Positions 17,401 to 27,696 of a DNA stretch of 64,000 nt are shown in pieces (within the stretch, counting starts at the first letter, position 1; each line of letters begins with the position of its first letter). Source of the stretch: Burkholderia ubonensis subsp. mesacidophila. Its GTDB lineage: Bacteria; Pseudomonadota; Gammaproteobacteria; Burkholderiales; Burkholderiaceae. The stretch spans positions 2,728,001 through 2,792,000 of the forward strand of contig NZ_CP020737.1 in the NCBI RefSeq assembly GCF_002097715.1, given 5' to 3'. Under the pieces are notes generated by a model. It did not search any database, had not been told where the DNA came from, and saw only the letters and a list, made by a program, of their open reading frames with translations. The position numbers and the translations under genes are program-made.

Positions 17401-18663
17401 TCAACGACCGGACGCCGCGATCTCCCTGGCTCGCGCCTCGATCCATGCGAGCAGCGTCACCGCCGTCAGCCCGAAAAATGCGACATTCATCACGAGCGTC
17501 AGCACGTCGATCGTCAGGCCGAACAGAATCGTCGAGCCCACGAGCGACATCCCGAGATAGGCGGCGACGACGGTATCCGGGTCTGTGCTCCGGCGCGCGC
17601 GCCAGAACGCCGCGAAAGTCGCGCCATATAACGTCAGCAATGCGAGGATCCCCAACGTGCCCATTTCCGCGAGCACCGAAAAGAACTCGCTATGGGCGCG
17701 GCCGTTGACGACAAATTTCGGCACCTCGCCCCGTTTGGCAAGCTCGCCAAGCGCCGACTCGAGACTGCCCCGCCCGACGCCCAGCACCGGATGCGCAGCA
17801 TAAATTTGCGCCGAAGCGCGCCACAGGTCCAGCCGAGCGCCCGTCGACGTGCTGCTGTTACCTTCCTGCATCTCCTGAACGTCGGAGCCGATCGCAGCGA
17901 ACCGCGTGCTTATGCCGTGCGTCGACGCCGCAACGATCACGCAGCCGGCCAGCACCGCGACAAATATGACGCGCGCTCGCCGGTCGGCCAGCCAGTGCTT
18001 CCCGGCGATGGCAAACCAGAGCAGCATCGGGATCGCGATCCATCCGCCACGTGTTCCGGACAGGTAAGACGCGTAGATGCCGCCAATCAGCGCGACGAGC
18101 TTGACCGCGACTTCCATCGGGGGCACGACAGACTCGGTACGCGGAATCGAGGCGATCGCGAGAAAGGCCAGCAACAGCGCTGTATCGCCGAACGGAATCG
18201 GATTTGTAAACGAATTACCGAGACGGCCAGGGTCGAACCAGACTTCCGGATGGAGGGTCGCATAGACGGCCCATGCGCCAGTCGCGAGCGCGCCGGCGAC
18301 GAAGCCCCATTGCACCAGCCGGAGTTGGCGCGACGGCAACGACGCGAGCAAAAAGAAGGACGGGATCGACAGCGCGAGGCGCAGCAGCGGATCGAGCGCC
18401 GGAAACTTGCCGGTGCCCATGACCAGAATCTGGAAGAGCACGATACACGGCAGCCCAAGCAGCGAACCCAGGAACCAGCGGTGCGTCCGCCACAGGCGCG
18501 CGGCTGCGCGCCGGTTCTCCGCACGTCCCAGATAGACGAGCGACAGCACGAGGACCGTGAAGAAGCAGTACCCAGCCCCGCCTTTCATTGACAGAATCAG
18601 GGTTGGCGATAATACAATCGCTGCGGTCGCAACGATGTTCAGCAGTGACTGGGTGCGCGTCAA
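17401..18663 (-). CDS. waaL: O-antigen ligase / polymerase (WaaL/Wzy_C family)
   Basis: A multi-helix (10-12) inner-membrane protein with the large periplasmic loop and Wzy_C features: GTRGGWIAIP, LGVGRGSLE and RAHSEFFSVLAEMGTLGI. Such proteins either ligate O-antigen to lipid A-core (WaaL) or polymerise it (Wzy). Placement among core glycosyltransferases beside msbA favours WaaL. The start is uncertain: the frame is open to a GTG at 18768, but a promoter-like TTTTGG-N16-TATAAT overlaps that end, so transcription should begin near 18744 and translation later. TTG 18663 gives 420 residues, the usual size. Confidence 0.78.
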   Translation of the reverse strand: MTRTQSLLNIVATAAIVLSPTLILSMKGGAGYCFFTVLVLSLVYLGRAENRRAAARLWRTHRWFLGSLLGLPCIVLFQILVMGTGKFPALDPLLRLALSIPSFFLLASLPSRQLRLVQWGFVAGALATGAWAVYATLHPEVWFDPGRLGNSFTNPIPFGDTALLLAFLAIASIPRTESVVPPMEVAVKLVALIGGIYASYLSGTRGGWIAIPMLLWFAIAGKHWLADRRARVIFVAVLAGCVIVAASTHGISTRFAAIGSDVQEMQEGNSSTSTGARLDLWRASAQIYAAHPVLGVGRGSLESALGELAKRGEVPKFVVNGRAHSEFFSVLAEMGTLGILALLTLYGATFAAFWRARRSTDPDTVVAAYLGMSLVGSTILFGLTIDVLTLVMNVAFFGLTAVTLLAWIEARAREIAASGR

Positions 18664-18750
18664 GATTGTTGAATGAAAATCGATAGAATCTACACAGCGC
18701 GTACGTCGCCATGCGCCGCCGCCGGACCCGGCGTTCCGCGAGAATGCAAG

Positions 18751-18778
18751 ATTATAGCCGCTGAACACACTCCCAAAA
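18751..18778 (-). promoter_or_regulatory. Promoter-like element of the ligase gene
   Basis: On the minus strand TTTTGG (18778-18773) and a perfect TATAAT (18756-18751) are separated by 16 bp, predicting a start site near 18744. It overlaps the first codons of the longest open frame of the ligase gene and abuts the divergent GT2 gene at 18782. Confidence 0.5.
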
Positions 18779-18781
18779 CTG

Positions 18782-19795
18782 ATGATTGACGCCCTTCCGG
18801 ATCCCGTTTCCGCCGATCAGCGCCCGCTCGTTTCGGTACTGCTGATCGCCTACCGTCAGGAGCATCTGATCGAAGCCGCACTCGAAAGCGTGCTCGCGCA
18901 GGATTACTCGCCGCTCGAGATCATCGTGTCGGACGACTGCTCTCCCGACAGAACCTTCGACGTGATGGCCGACGTCGTACGCCGCTACGACGGCCCGCAC
19001 CGCGTCATCCTCAACCGCAACGAGAAAAACGAGGGTATCAGCGCACACTTGTCGAAACTGGCCCGGATGAGCCGCGGCGAGCTGCTCGTCGTTGCAGCCG
19101 GCGACGACGTATCGGCGCCTGAACGCTGCAGGCGGCTCGTCGAGTTCTGGCTCGCCCACAACCGCACGCCGGACCTGATTTCAAGCGACCTCGTCGAACT
19201 CGACGCGCGCGGCGATACGCACGCACGCATCGCCCCCACCGATCTCGGTCGCTACCGGTCGTTCGACGACTGGCTGGCCGGCCGCCCGTACGTCGTCGGC
19301 GCGGCGCACGCGTGGTCGCGACGGCTATTCGACCGCTTCGGCGACATGATGCCCGGGGCAATGGCCGAGGATCAGATCATGACGTTCCGCGCCATCATGA
19401 CAGGCGGGGCATTGAGCCTGCGCGAGCCGCTCGTCCGCTATCGCCACGGCGGGCTGTCGCGCAAGCGGCGCTGGAAAACCGTCGATGATTTCATTGCACG
19501 CATCCTGCAAACCAACCGGTTCGCGCTCGCCGAAGTCACGCAATTGATCCGTGATGCCGACACGGCAGGCGTCGGCCCGCGGATGCGCGATGCGCTCGCC
19601 GGCAAGATCGCGCGCGAGTCTTATACGCGTGACGTATTCGCAGCCGAAGGGCTCGCCGCGAAACTCCGCCTGCTCGCGACCGCCTCGCGGGTCAAGCCTG
19701 GCTTTCGCATCCGCATGTTCCTGTATGCGGCGTGCCCGGCCGTCTACGCGCCGGTATTCGCGCTCAAGCGCTGGCTCGCGCGCGACGCCCGCTGA
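18782..19795 (+). CDS. GT2 glycosyltransferase (LPS outer core or O-antigen)
   Basis: The 337-residue protein has the family 2 layout: PLVSVLLIAYRQEHLIEAAL, LEIIVSDDCSPDRTFDVM, and AAGDDVSAPERC with a DD pair as metal site. The C-terminal third is mostly helical with basic segments (SRKRRWK) that may contact the membrane. It probably adds one sugar to the outer core; donor and acceptor are unknown. It is divergent from the ligase gene (start 18782) and convergent with the next GT9 (24 bp between stops). Confidence 0.85.
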   Translation: MIDALPDPVSADQRPLVSVLLIAYRQEHLIEAALESVLAQDYSPLEIIVSDDCSPDRTFDVMADVVRRYDGPHRVILNRNEKNEGISAHLSKLARMSRGELLVVAAGDDVSAPERCRRLVEFWLAHNRTPDLISSDLVELDARGDTHARIAPTDLGRYRSFDDWLAGRPYVVGAAHAWSRRLFDRFGDMMPGAMAEDQIMTFRAIMTGGALSLREPLVRYRHGGLSRKRRWKTVDDFIARILQTNRFALAEVTQLIRDADTAGVGPRMRDALAGKIARESYTRDVFAAEGLAAKLRLLATASRVKPGFRIRMFLYAACPAVYAPVFALKRWLARDAR

Positions 19796-19819
19796 ACGCG
19801 GGGAGTCGCAACGCACACG

Positions 19820-20857
19820 TTACGCCGCTGCCGTCGACGATGCGCCGTCGGATACTTGCCCATTCTCGTCGACCAGCCCGGCAATCGCCGCTTCGACGGC
19901 ATCGACGCCGATGTCGTCCACAATCCGCTCGGCCCTCACGATGACATGCCGAGTACCGAGCGGAAACCAGCGCAGATACTTTTCCGGCCGGTTCTCGAAC
20001 AATGCAACCACCGGCAGCCTCAGCGCGGACGCGAGATGGACCGGTGCGCTATCGGCGGACACGATGAGATCGAGCTCGCTCGCAGCGGCCACCATGTCGG
20101 CAACTGACGCCGGCGTCGCGCAATGCACCGGCATGTCGCGCCAGTCGTCGCCTGACGAAGACCCGGCGGGGTCCTGAAACACGATCACGTCGGCGCGTGA
20201 ATGAAGCGCGGCAGCAAGCAGGCGCCACTTCGACGGGTGCCAGCGCCGCTCCGCCGACCGGTTCGACACGAACAGCCCGATGCGGGGCCGCGCCTTCGGA
20301 CCGAACTCGCGGCGCCAGTGGACGCGGCGCGCGCCGTCCGGCTGAACGAACAGGCGCAACGCATCCTCGTCGGGCCAGGGCAACTCCGGCACCAACCTGA
20401 ATCCCGACAACGCCTCATGCCGCATCGGCCGCTGCGCAACATGCTCCGGTTTGCGGTCGTCGAATTCGGTGTGTACGTCGTGCCAGCGGCAATCTTTCGC
20501 GCCGAGTTGCTGCGCGAAACGAATACTGTTCTTGTGCATGCCGCCGTTCGGCACGATCAGCAGGTCGAAGCGCAGGCGTCGCAGCCGCCTGATGAGCGCG
20601 AACCGGGACACGAGTGCAGCCATGAAGCCAGGCCGCTCGTTACGCTCGAACTGCTTGCTGTACACATAGGAATGCACCGCGGTCACATCCGGGTTCCCCG
20701 CCAGCGCCGCGCGGTTGTACTTGTTTGCAAGCACATGGAGCTCCGCGTCGGGCCAGCGCCGCTTAAGCGCATGCAAGAAAGCCGTCGTGCACAGCATGTC
20801 ACCGAGAAAATCGATTCTGATGACGAGAATCCGTTTGATAGCGTCGGTCGAGGTCAT
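19820..20857 (-). CDS. GT9 glycosyltransferase (heptosyltransferase-like)
   Basis: A 345-residue GT-B enzyme. It starts MTSTDAIKRILVIRIDFLGDMLCTTAFLHAL, the nucleotide-sugar half includes RPRIGLFVSNRSAERRWHPSKW, and the donor site reads LIVSADSAPVHLASALRLPVVALFENRP. Compared with the other GT9 in this window, the donor loop SADSAPVHLA matches WaaF/RfaF-like proteins more loosely, so the sugar is open. It lies 97 bp downstream of the GT4 gene on the same strand and may share its transcript. Confidence 0.87.
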   Translation of the reverse strand: MTSTDAIKRILVIRIDFLGDMLCTTAFLHALKRRWPDAELHVLANKYNRAALAGNPDVTAVHSYVYSKQFERNERPGFMAALVSRFALIRRLRRLRFDLLIVPNGGMHKNSIRFAQQLGAKDCRWHDVHTEFDDRKPEHVAQRPMRHEALSGFRLVPELPWPDEDALRLFVQPDGARRVHWRREFGPKARPRIGLFVSNRSAERRWHPSKWRLLAAALHSRADVIVFQDPAGSSSGDDWRDMPVHCATPASVADMVAAASELDLIVSADSAPVHLASALRLPVVALFENRPEKYLRWFPLGTRHVIVRAERIVDDIGVDAVEAAIAGLVDENGQVSDGASSTAAA

Positions 20858-20953
20858 TGTTGTTCGGGGCGCTCTGCCCTATTTATCTGCTTCTTCTGAT
20901 ACCCATGACTGCCCCGTGACAGCCTGGACAACATTGCAGCCAGGACACCGCCC

Positions 20954-22015
20954 CTAGCGCGCGGCCCGAACACGGCCGGCCATCGCGACGAGCGCATCGA
21001 CGTGCGACTGCACGCTCACGTCGTACAACACGGCACCCTGCGCGATCTCGGCAGGCGCGGTCCGCGGTGCGCGGGCCGCCGCCTCGAGCGCGCGCTGGAG
21101 GTCGCTTGCATCGCCAGCGGCAAATACGAACTTCGCATGCTCGGCGATCGCGTCGCAACAGCCGATATTCGACGCAAATATCACCGGCGTTCCGCACAGT
21201 ACGGATTCGATGCCGACGAGCCCGAACGGCTCGTAGAGCGACGCGAGCACGCTGAAATCCGCTGCGCGGTAGCAATGCTCGATGTCCTTCACGTAGCCGA
21301 TGTACCGCACACGCGGGTCGTCGGACTTCGCGGGTCTTCCGGCCACCGCCACCACGAGCGGTGCGTCGATATTCCGCAAGGCGGCCTCGATGAGCGGCAA
21401 TCCCTTGCGCGCATGGCTGCTCGATGCGAACAGCAGCACGATTTCATGGTCGGCGAAGCCGAATCGCTGGCGCAAGGCACGTCGCGTCGCGTCGTCGCAC
21501 GGCTTGAAGCGCGTGGCGTCGACCGGCGGAAACAGCACCTCGATCTTCTCGTCGGGTACGTCATACAGCGTGCGCAGCTCGTCGCGCATTTGCATCGAAT
21601 GCGCGACCACGATGTCGGCATGAGCATATTGCCGGCTTTCCAGCGCGATCTGGCGCCGGTCGGACCAGGCTTGCTCGCGACCCATCGCTTGCAGGAAGCC
21701 GCGATGCGTACCACCGCAGATCGCAATTTCCGATGTGTCGACGCGATTGCAGCCAATCAGCACATCGACATGTGCCGAACGACGCAGTGAGCCGATCCGC
21801 CACGAAAACCATGCATCGCGCAACTTGCCGGGCAGGAACGCGACGTTGATCCGGTGCGGGTCGACCAGCCGGTATTCGGGCAACGACGTGTCGAAACGCC
21901 GCGCGAAGAAGGCGGGGCGGATGCCGCGCTCGGCAACGCCACAAACCAGATCCATCGCGTACCGCTCGAGCCCGCCGCCGTGCTTCAGTGCGTTCGCGGA
22001 AATGCCAATCTTCAT
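20954..22015 (-). CDS. GT4 glycosyltransferase (LPS core)
   Basis: The 353-residue protein is a GT-B retaining enzyme of family 4. It has KHGGGLERYAMDLVCGVAERG at the N-terminus, the second-domain start EIVLLFASSSHARKGLP, and the EX7E-type signature in SLYEPFGLVGIESVLCGTPVI. WaaG and other core glucosyl- or galactosyltransferases belong here. It starts 7 bp after the stop of dnaE on the same strand, so it may be read through from dnaE. Sugar specificity cannot be inferred. Confidence 0.88.
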   Translation of the reverse strand: MKIGISANALKHGGGLERYAMDLVCGVAERGIRPAFFARRFDTSLPEYRLVDPHRINVAFLPGKLRDAWFSWRIGSLRRSAHVDVLIGCNRVDTSEIAICGGTHRGFLQAMGREQAWSDRRQIALESRQYAHADIVVAHSMQMRDELRTLYDVPDEKIEVLFPPVDATRFKPCDDATRRALRQRFGFADHEIVLLFASSSHARKGLPLIEAALRNIDAPLVVAVAGRPAKSDDPRVRYIGYVKDIEHCYRAADFSVLASLYEPFGLVGIESVLCGTPVIFASNIGCCDAIAEHAKFVFAAGDASDLQRALEAAARAPRTAPAEIAQGAVLYDVSVQSHVDALVAMAGRVRAAR

Positions 22016-22022
22016 CGTGAAA

Positions 22023-25000
22023 TCAGTAAACCAGGTCGACCGAGCCTTGACCGAACGCCGCGCGCAACTCCGCGAGCAGCGTGTCGCTCGGCTTCACGCG
22101 CCACGCTTCGCCAAGGCGCATCTCGCCTTGCGCACGCGCATTGCTGTAGTGGATCTGGACCGCGAGCCCGTTGGGCAGCGGCGCTTGCTGCCGGCGGCCG
22201 CCGTCGCGCCCGCCGCCGCGCGGCGCGGGTGCTTCGACGACGTTCGCCGCGGCCGGATCGGCCTTCGACACGTGCGGCTCGAGCACGCGACGCAGCACGG
22301 CTGCGTCCGCACTGCCGTTCACCGTCAACCGCACCGCCTGCGCATAGCGGCTGCGCGCGCGCGAGAGATCCATCACCGTATCGGCCGTGAAGCGAATGCC
22401 GCCCGTGAACGCGTCGTTGCGCGCCTGCCCCTGCACGATCAGCAGCTCGTCTTCCTTGAACAGTGCCTTGTTCGCCTCGAACTGCTCGTTGAAGATCGTG
22501 ATCTCGCACTGGCCCGTGCCGTCGTCGAGCAGCGCGATCAGCATCTTGCCGCGCTGGGTCATCTGCGTGCGCAGCGACGCGATGATGCCGGCAACGACCT
22601 TGTCGCGCCCTTCCTTCAGCTCGCCGACCTTCTGGCGCACGAAACGGCGCACCTCGTCGCGATACGCATCGAACAGGTGACCGGACAGGTAGAAGCCGAG
22701 CGCGCCCTTCTCCTCCTGCAGGCGGCGCTTGTCGTCCCAGGCCGGCTCGTCGACGAGCGCATGCGCGTGCGGCGACTCGGCGCCCATGTCGAACAGGCCC
22801 GCCTGCATCGCGTTCGCCGCGGCCTGGTCGGCCGCTTCCATCGCGAGCGGCACCGACGCGAGCAGTTGCGCGCGGTTCGCGGTCAGCGAATCGAACGCGC
22901 CGGCGCGAATCAGCGCCTCGATCGTGCGGCGGTTCACGACGCGCCGGTCGATCCGTTCGCAGAAATCGAACAGGTCGGTGAACGGCTTCTCCTCGCGCGC
23001 GCGCAAGATTTCCTCGATCGCGTTCTGGCCGCTGCCCTTCACCGCGCCGAGCCCGTAGCGGATCGTGCGCGAGCGCTTGCCGTCGGCTTCCGCGACCGGC
23101 TCGAACCGGTAATGCGACTGGTTGATGTCCGGCGGCAGCACGGCCAGGCTGTTCACGACGCAATCGTCGAACAGGATCTTCACCTTGTCGGTGTCGTCCA
23201 TCGCGAGCGTCATGTTGGCCGCCATGAATTCGGCCGGATGGTGCGCCTTCAGCCACGCGGTGTAGTACGCGAGCAGCGCGTAGGCCGCCGCGTGCGACTT
23301 GTTGAAGCCGTAGCCCGCGAACTTCTCCATCAGGTCGAAGATCTCGTCGGACTTCTCGCGGGCCAGGCCGTTCTTCGCGGCGCCCGCGGCGAAGATCTCG
23401 CGATGCTCGGCCATCTCCTCGGCCTTCTTCTTGCCCATCGCGCGGCGCAGCAAGTCCGCGCCGCCGAGCGAGTAGCCGCCGATGATCTGCGCCATCTGCA
23501 TCACCTGCTCCTGATAGACCATGATGCCGTAGGTCTCTTTCAGGACGGGCTCGACGCGCGGATCCGGATAGTCCACCTTCTCGCGGCCGTGCTTGCGCGC
23601 ACAGAAGCTCGGGATCAGGTCCATCGGGCCCGGACGGTACAACGACACGAGTGCGATGATGTCCTCGAAGCGGTCCGGCTGCGCGTCCTTCAGCATGCCC
23701 TGCATGCCGCGGCTTTCCAGCTGGAACACGGCGACCGTGTTGGCCTTCTTGAGGATCTGGAACGACGCGGCATCGTCAAGCGGCACCTGCGCGAGCGACC
23801 AGTCGGCCTTCGACGGATCGAGACGGCGGATATAGCGCTCCGCCCAGTCGAGGATCGTCAGCGTCGTGAGGCCCAGAAAGTCGAACTTCACGAGGCCGAC
23901 CGCTTCGACGTCGTCCTTGTCGTACTGGCTGACGACGCCGCCGTCGTCGCCCTGCGTGTAGAGCGGGCAGAAATCGGTCAGCTTGCCGGGCGCGATCAGC
24001 ACGCCGCCCGCGTGCATCCCGACGTTGCGCGTCAGGCCTTCGACGCGCTGCGCGAGGTCGAGCAGCTGGTGGACTTCGTCCTCATGGTCGTAGCGCTCCT
24101 GGAGCTGCGGCTCCTCCTTCATCGCGTCGGCGATCGTCACGTGCTTGCCCGGCTTGAACGGGATCAGCTTCGCGACGCCGTCGGTGAACATGTAGCCGAG
24201 GTCGAGCACGCGGCCGATGTCGCGCACGGCCGCCTTCGCGGCCATCGTGCCGAACGTGGCGATCTGCGACACCGCGTCCGCGCCGTACTTTTCCTTCACG
24301 TACTGGATCACGCGATCGCGGCCGTGCTGGCAGAAGTCGATGTCGAAGTCGGGCATCGACACCCGCTCCGGGTTCAGGAAGCGCTCGAACAGCAGGTTGT
24401 AGCGCAGCGGATCGAGGTCGGTAATACCGAGCGCGTAGGCAACGAGCGAACCCGCGCCCGAACCCCGCCCGGGGCCGACCGGCACGCCGTTGTTCTTCGC
24501 CCAGTTGATGAAGTCGGCAACGATCAGGAAGTAGCCCGGGAAGCCCATCTTCGTGATGGTCCCGCACTCGAATTCGAGCCGCTTGTAATACGTGTCGCGC
24601 TGCGCGTCGCGCTCGGCTTCGTCCGGATACAGCTGCACGAGGCGCTTCTCGAGCCCCTCCTTCGACAGCTGGATCAGGTAGTCGTCGAGCGACATGCCGT
24701 CCGGCGTCGGGAACAGCGGCAGCTTCGGCTTGCCGAGCTCGAGCGTCAGGTTGCAGCGCTTCGCGACCTCGACGGTGTTCGCGACCGCGGACGGCAGGTC
24801 GGCGAACAGCGCGACCATGTCGTCCTGCGTGCGGAAGTACTGGTCGGTCGTGAAGCGCTTCTGGCGCCGCGGATTCGCGAGGATGTCGCCTTCCGAAATG
24901 CACACGCGCGCCTCGTGCGCGGTGAAATCGTCGTCGGTCATGAACTGCGTCGGATGCGTCGCGACGACCGGCAGCTTCAGCGCCGCGGCGAGCGTCGCCG

Positions 25001-25556
25001 CCTGCTGGATGTACGCTTCGGCGCCCGGCTGGCCGTAGCGCTGCAGTTCGATGTAGAAGCCGCCCGGGAACACCTTCGCCCAGCGCTGCGCGTGACGGCG
25101 CGCGGCCTCCTCGTTGCCGGCCGCGAGCGCGAGGCCGATGTCGCCCTGTTGCGCGCCCGACAGCGCGAGCAGGCCTTGCGCGAGCTCGCCGTCGAGCCAG
25201 CTCGCGTCGAGCTCCGCGCGGCCGCGGTATTGATTCGTAAGCCACGCCTTCGACAGCAGCTCGCACAGATTCAGGTAGCCGCACTTGTCCTTCACGAGCA
25301 GCAGCAGGCGCGACGGCTTGTCGCGATCGTCAGGATTGGCGATCCAGACGTCGCAGCCGGCGATCGGCTTGATGCCCTTGCCGCGGGCTTCCTTGTAGAA
25401 ACGGACGAGGCCGAATGCATTGCCGAGATCGGTGAGGGCGAGCGCGCCCTGACCGTCCGCGGCTGCCGCCTTGACGACGTCGTCGAGGCGCACGATGCCG
25501 TCGGCAATCGAGAATTCGGAGTGAACGCGAAGATGGACGAAGCGGGGATCTGACAT
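22023..25556 (-). CDS. dnaE: DNA polymerase III alpha subunit
   Basis: The catalytic subunit of the replicative polymerase, 1177 residues from ATG 25556, close to the normal 1160. The PHP domain begins FVHLRVHSEFSIADGI; the polymerase active site carries MPDFDIDFCQHGRDRVI with the paired Asp residues; PGRGSGAGSLVAYALGITDLDP and SLYRPGPMDLIP are family blocks; an OB fold (QGQARNDAF region) and tau-binding tail close the protein. The frame is open 204 bp further upstream, but MSDPRFVHL is the canonical start. Confidence 0.97.
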   Translation of the reverse strand: MSDPRFVHLRVHSEFSIADGIVRLDDVVKAAAADGQGALALTDLGNAFGLVRFYKEARGKGIKPIAGCDVWIANPDDRDKPSRLLLLVKDKCGYLNLCELLSKAWLTNQYRGRAELDASWLDGELAQGLLALSGAQQGDIGLALAAGNEEAARRHAQRWAKVFPGGFYIELQRYGQPGAEAYIQQAATLAAALKLPVVATHPTQFMTDDDFTAHEARVCISEGDILANPRRQKRFTTDQYFRTQDDMVALFADLPSAVANTVEVAKRCNLTLELGKPKLPLFPTPDGMSLDDYLIQLSKEGLEKRLVQLYPDEAERDAQRDTYYKRLEFECGTITKMGFPGYFLIVADFINWAKNNGVPVGPGRGSGAGSLVAYALGITDLDPLRYNLLFERFLNPERVSMPDFDIDFCQHGRDRVIQYVKEKYGADAVSQIATFGTMAAKAAVRDIGRVLDLGYMFTDGVAKLIPFKPGKHVTIADAMKEEPQLQERYDHEDEVHQLLDLAQRVEGLTRNVGMHAGGVLIAPGKLTDFCPLYTQGDDGGVVSQYDKDDVEAVGLVKFDFLGLTTLTILDWAERYIRRLDPSKADWSLAQVPLDDAASFQILKKANTVAVFQLESRGMQGMLKDAQPDRFEDIIALVSLYRPGPMDLIPSFCARKHGREKVDYPDPRVEPVLKETYGIMVYQEQVMQMAQIIGGYSLGGADLLRRAMGKKKAEEMAEHREIFAAGAAKNGLAREKSDEIFDLMEKFAGYGFNKSHAAAYALLAYYTAWLKAHHPAEFMAANMTLAMDDTDKVKILFDDCVVNSLAVLPPDINQSHYRFEPVAEADGKRSRTIRYGLGAVKGSGQNAIEEILRAREEKPFTDLFDFCERIDRRVVNRRTIEALIRAGAFDSLTANRAQLLASVPLAMEAADQAAANAMQAGLFDMGAESPHAHALVDEPAWDDKRRLQEEKGALGFYLSGHLFDAYRDEVRRFVRQKVGELKEGRDKVVAGIIASLRTQMTQRGKMLIALLDDGTGQCEITIFNEQFEANKALFKEDELLIVQGQARNDAFTGGIRFTADTVMDLSRARSRYAQAVRLTVNGSADAAVLRRVLEPHVSKADPAAANVVEAPAPRGGGRDGGRRQQAPLPNGLAVQIHYSNARAQGEMRLGEAWRVKPSDTLLAELRAAFGQGSVDLVY

Positions 25557-25789
25557 GGGCGCTATTGTAGCCGCCCCGCCGCGCAGGCCGCCCAAAAAAT
25601 CCCCGCGCTGGCCGTCCGGCCGATGCCCGCGACCGTGCGCCGCGCCGTTGGCCAATCGGCAGAATGCCGGCCGATGCCCGGTTTGCGGGATAATACGGGT
25701 TTTCGAATCCGCCGCCCGGCTTCGCACCCTTTTTTGCGAGCCTCCGTGCGACCGTCGCACGGCCGCGGCCGCTCTCTCGTTCGACCACC

Positions 25790-26653
25790 ATGAGTATCGT
25801 CAATCTCGCCGCCTACCACTTCGTGTCGCTCGACGCGACCGAACAATGGCGCCCGCTCGTCACCGCCCGCTGCAACGAACTCGGCCTGCGCGGCACGATC
25901 CTGCTCGCGCCGGAAGGCATCAACCTGTTCATCGCCGGCCCGCGCGAAGCGGCCGACGCGTTCATCGCCTACATCCGCCACGACCCGCTGTTCGAAGGCA
26001 AGTTCGCGACGCTGCAGTTCAAGGAAAGCCTGTCCGACTCGCAGCCGTTCCGCCGCATGCTCGTGCGCCTGAAGCGCGAGATCATCACGATGAAGAAGCC
26101 GGCGATCAAGCCGGAACTCGGCCGCGCGCCGTTCGTCGACGCGCGCACGCTGAAGGCCTGGCTCGACCGCGGCCACGACGACGCGGGCCGCCCGGTCGTG
26201 ATGCTCGACACGCGCAACGCGTTCGAGGTCGACGTCGGCACGTTCGACAACGCGCTCGACTACCGGATCGCCAAGTTCAGCGAATTCCCGGAAGTCATCG
26301 AAGCGAACCGCGCGGACCTCGAAGGCAAGACGATCGTGTCGTTCTGCACGGGCGGCATCCGTTGCGAGAAGGCGGCGATCCACATGAAGGACGTCGGCAT
26401 CGACAACGTGTACCAGCTCGAAGGCGGCATCCTCAAGTATTTCGAGGAAGTCGGCGGCGCGCATTATCACGGCGACTGCTTCGTGTTCGACTATCGCACC
26501 GCGCTGAATCCGCAGCTCGAACCGACCGCGAACGTCACCTGCTTCGCGTGCCGCGCGGTCGTCACGCCGGAACAGCAGCAATCGCCGGCCTACGTGGCAG
26601 GCCAGTCCTGCCCGGCCTGCCTGAACGTCACCGGCGCCGCCAGCGCCGCGTAA
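25790..26653 (+). CDS. trhO: tRNA uridine(34) hydroxylase, rhodanese-like (TrhO)
   Basis: TrhO (YceA) makes 5-hydroxyuridine at tRNA position 34 with oxygen. The 287-residue product has an N-terminal ferredoxin-like domain ([18 protein letters not shown]) and a rhodanese domain with [19 protein letters not shown] and the active-site loop [13 protein letters not shown], where Cys 187 region is catalytic. The C-terminus has two Cys pairs (CFAC, CPAC) that may bind zinc. The gene is divergent from dnaE, 233 bp away, with a -10-like GATAAT at about 25689-25694. Confidence 0.94.
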   Translation: MSIVNLAAYHFVSLDATEQWRPLVTARCNELGLRGTILLAPEGINLFIAGPREAADAFIAYIRHDPLFEGKFATLQFKESLSDSQPFRRMLVRLKREIITMKKPAIKPELGRAPFVDARTLKAWLDRGHDDAGRPVVMLDTRNAFEVDVGTFDNALDYRIAKFSEFPEVIEANRADLEGKTIVSFCTGGIRCEKAAIHMKDVGIDNVYQLEGGILKYFEEVGGAHYHGDCFVFDYRTALNPQLEPTANVTCFACRAVVTPEQQQSPAYVAGQSCPACLNVTGAASAA

Positions 26654-26675
26654 GCGCATTCCGGCACGCCCATCG

Positions 26676-27572
26676 ATGAACGGCTATCGCGGCCGCTTCG
26701 CGCCGTCGCCGACCGGGCCGCTGCATTTCGGCTCGCTCGTCGGCGCGCTCGCGAGCTGGCTCGACGCACGCGCGCACGGCGGCGCATGGCTCGTGCGCGT
26801 GGAGGACATCGACGGGCCGCGCACGGTGCCCGGCGCGGCCGAGGACATCCTCGCGACGCTCGCGCATTTCGGGATGACGCCGGACGAGCCGCCCGTCTGG
26901 CAGAGCGCACGCGAGACCGATTACGCGGCCGCGCTCGAGCGGCTCAAGGCGGCGGGGCTCGTCTATCCGTGCGGCTGCACGCGCAAGGAAATCGCCGATT
27001 CGCTGCGCGCCGCGCACGAGCGCCACACGACGCTCGCGTACCCGGGCACCTGCCGATCGGGCCTGCACGGCAAGCCCGCGCGCGCATGGCGGCTGCGCGT
27101 GCCGGACGGCGACGCCGCGATCGTCACGTTCGACGATCGCTGGCAGCACACGCAATCGCAGAATCTCGCCACCGAAGTCGGCGACTTCGTGCTGAAACGC
27201 GCGGACGGACAGTGGGCCTACCAGCTCGCGGTCGTCGTCGACGACGCCGACGTTGGCATCACGCACGTCGTGCGCGGCGCCGACCTGCTCGACTCGACCG
27301 CGCGGCAGATCTACCTGCAGCGCTGCCTCGGCGTGCCGACGCCGTCGTACTTGCACGTGCCGGTCGTCGTCGACGCGAGCGGCGAGAAACTCAGCAAGCA
27401 GACCGGCGCGATCGCGCTCGAACGCGACGATCCGCTGCCCGCGCTGCAAGCCGCGGCCGCCCATCTCGGGTTGGCGCCCGACCACGGCGAATTGCCGGGC
27501 GCGACGCTCGACGCGTTCTATGCGGCGGCGACGGCCACATGGGCGCGGCGCTTCGGGTCGCAGGCTGGCTAG
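26676..27572 (+). CDS. gluQ: Glutamyl-Q tRNA(Asp) synthetase
   Basis: GluQRS charges glutamate onto queuosine at position 34 of tRNA-Asp. The 298-residue length equals the catalytic core of GluRS without an anticodon-binding domain, as expected. Visible motifs are [20 protein letters not shown] (HIGH-type), the zinc-binding cysteines in YPCGCTRKE and PGTC, and [10 protein letters not shown] (KMSKS-type). It is 22 bp downstream of trhO, so two wobble-position tRNA modification enzymes share a transcript. Confidence 0.95.
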   Translation: MNGYRGRFAPSPTGPLHFGSLVGALASWLDARAHGGAWLVRVEDIDGPRTVPGAAEDILATLAHFGMTPDEPPVWQSARETDYAAALERLKAAGLVYPCGCTRKEIADSLRAAHERHTTLAYPGTCRSGLHGKPARAWRLRVPDGDAAIVTFDDRWQHTQSQNLATEVGDFVLKRADGQWAYQLAVVVDDADVGITHVVRGADLLDSTARQIYLQRCLGVPTPSYLHVPVVVDASGEKLSKQTGAIALERDDPLPALQAAAAHLGLAPDHGELPGATLDAFYAAATATWARRFGSQAG

Positions 27573-27696
27573 CGTTCCGCCATCGTCCGCGCACAAACGC
27601 GGGCATCGCCCGCTTGCCGGAATCGATCCGGCACGATTCTCGGCGACTCAGGGCCGGCTGCGCGCCGCCCTATCGCATCCCATCCGACCCCGCAAA

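Noticed and set aside
21735..25553. Plus-strand open frame of 1272 codons opposite dnaE
   Set aside because: It mirrors the GC-biased third positions of dnaE; the product is Arg/Leu/Ala-rich with no domain, and dnaE on the other strand is unambiguous.
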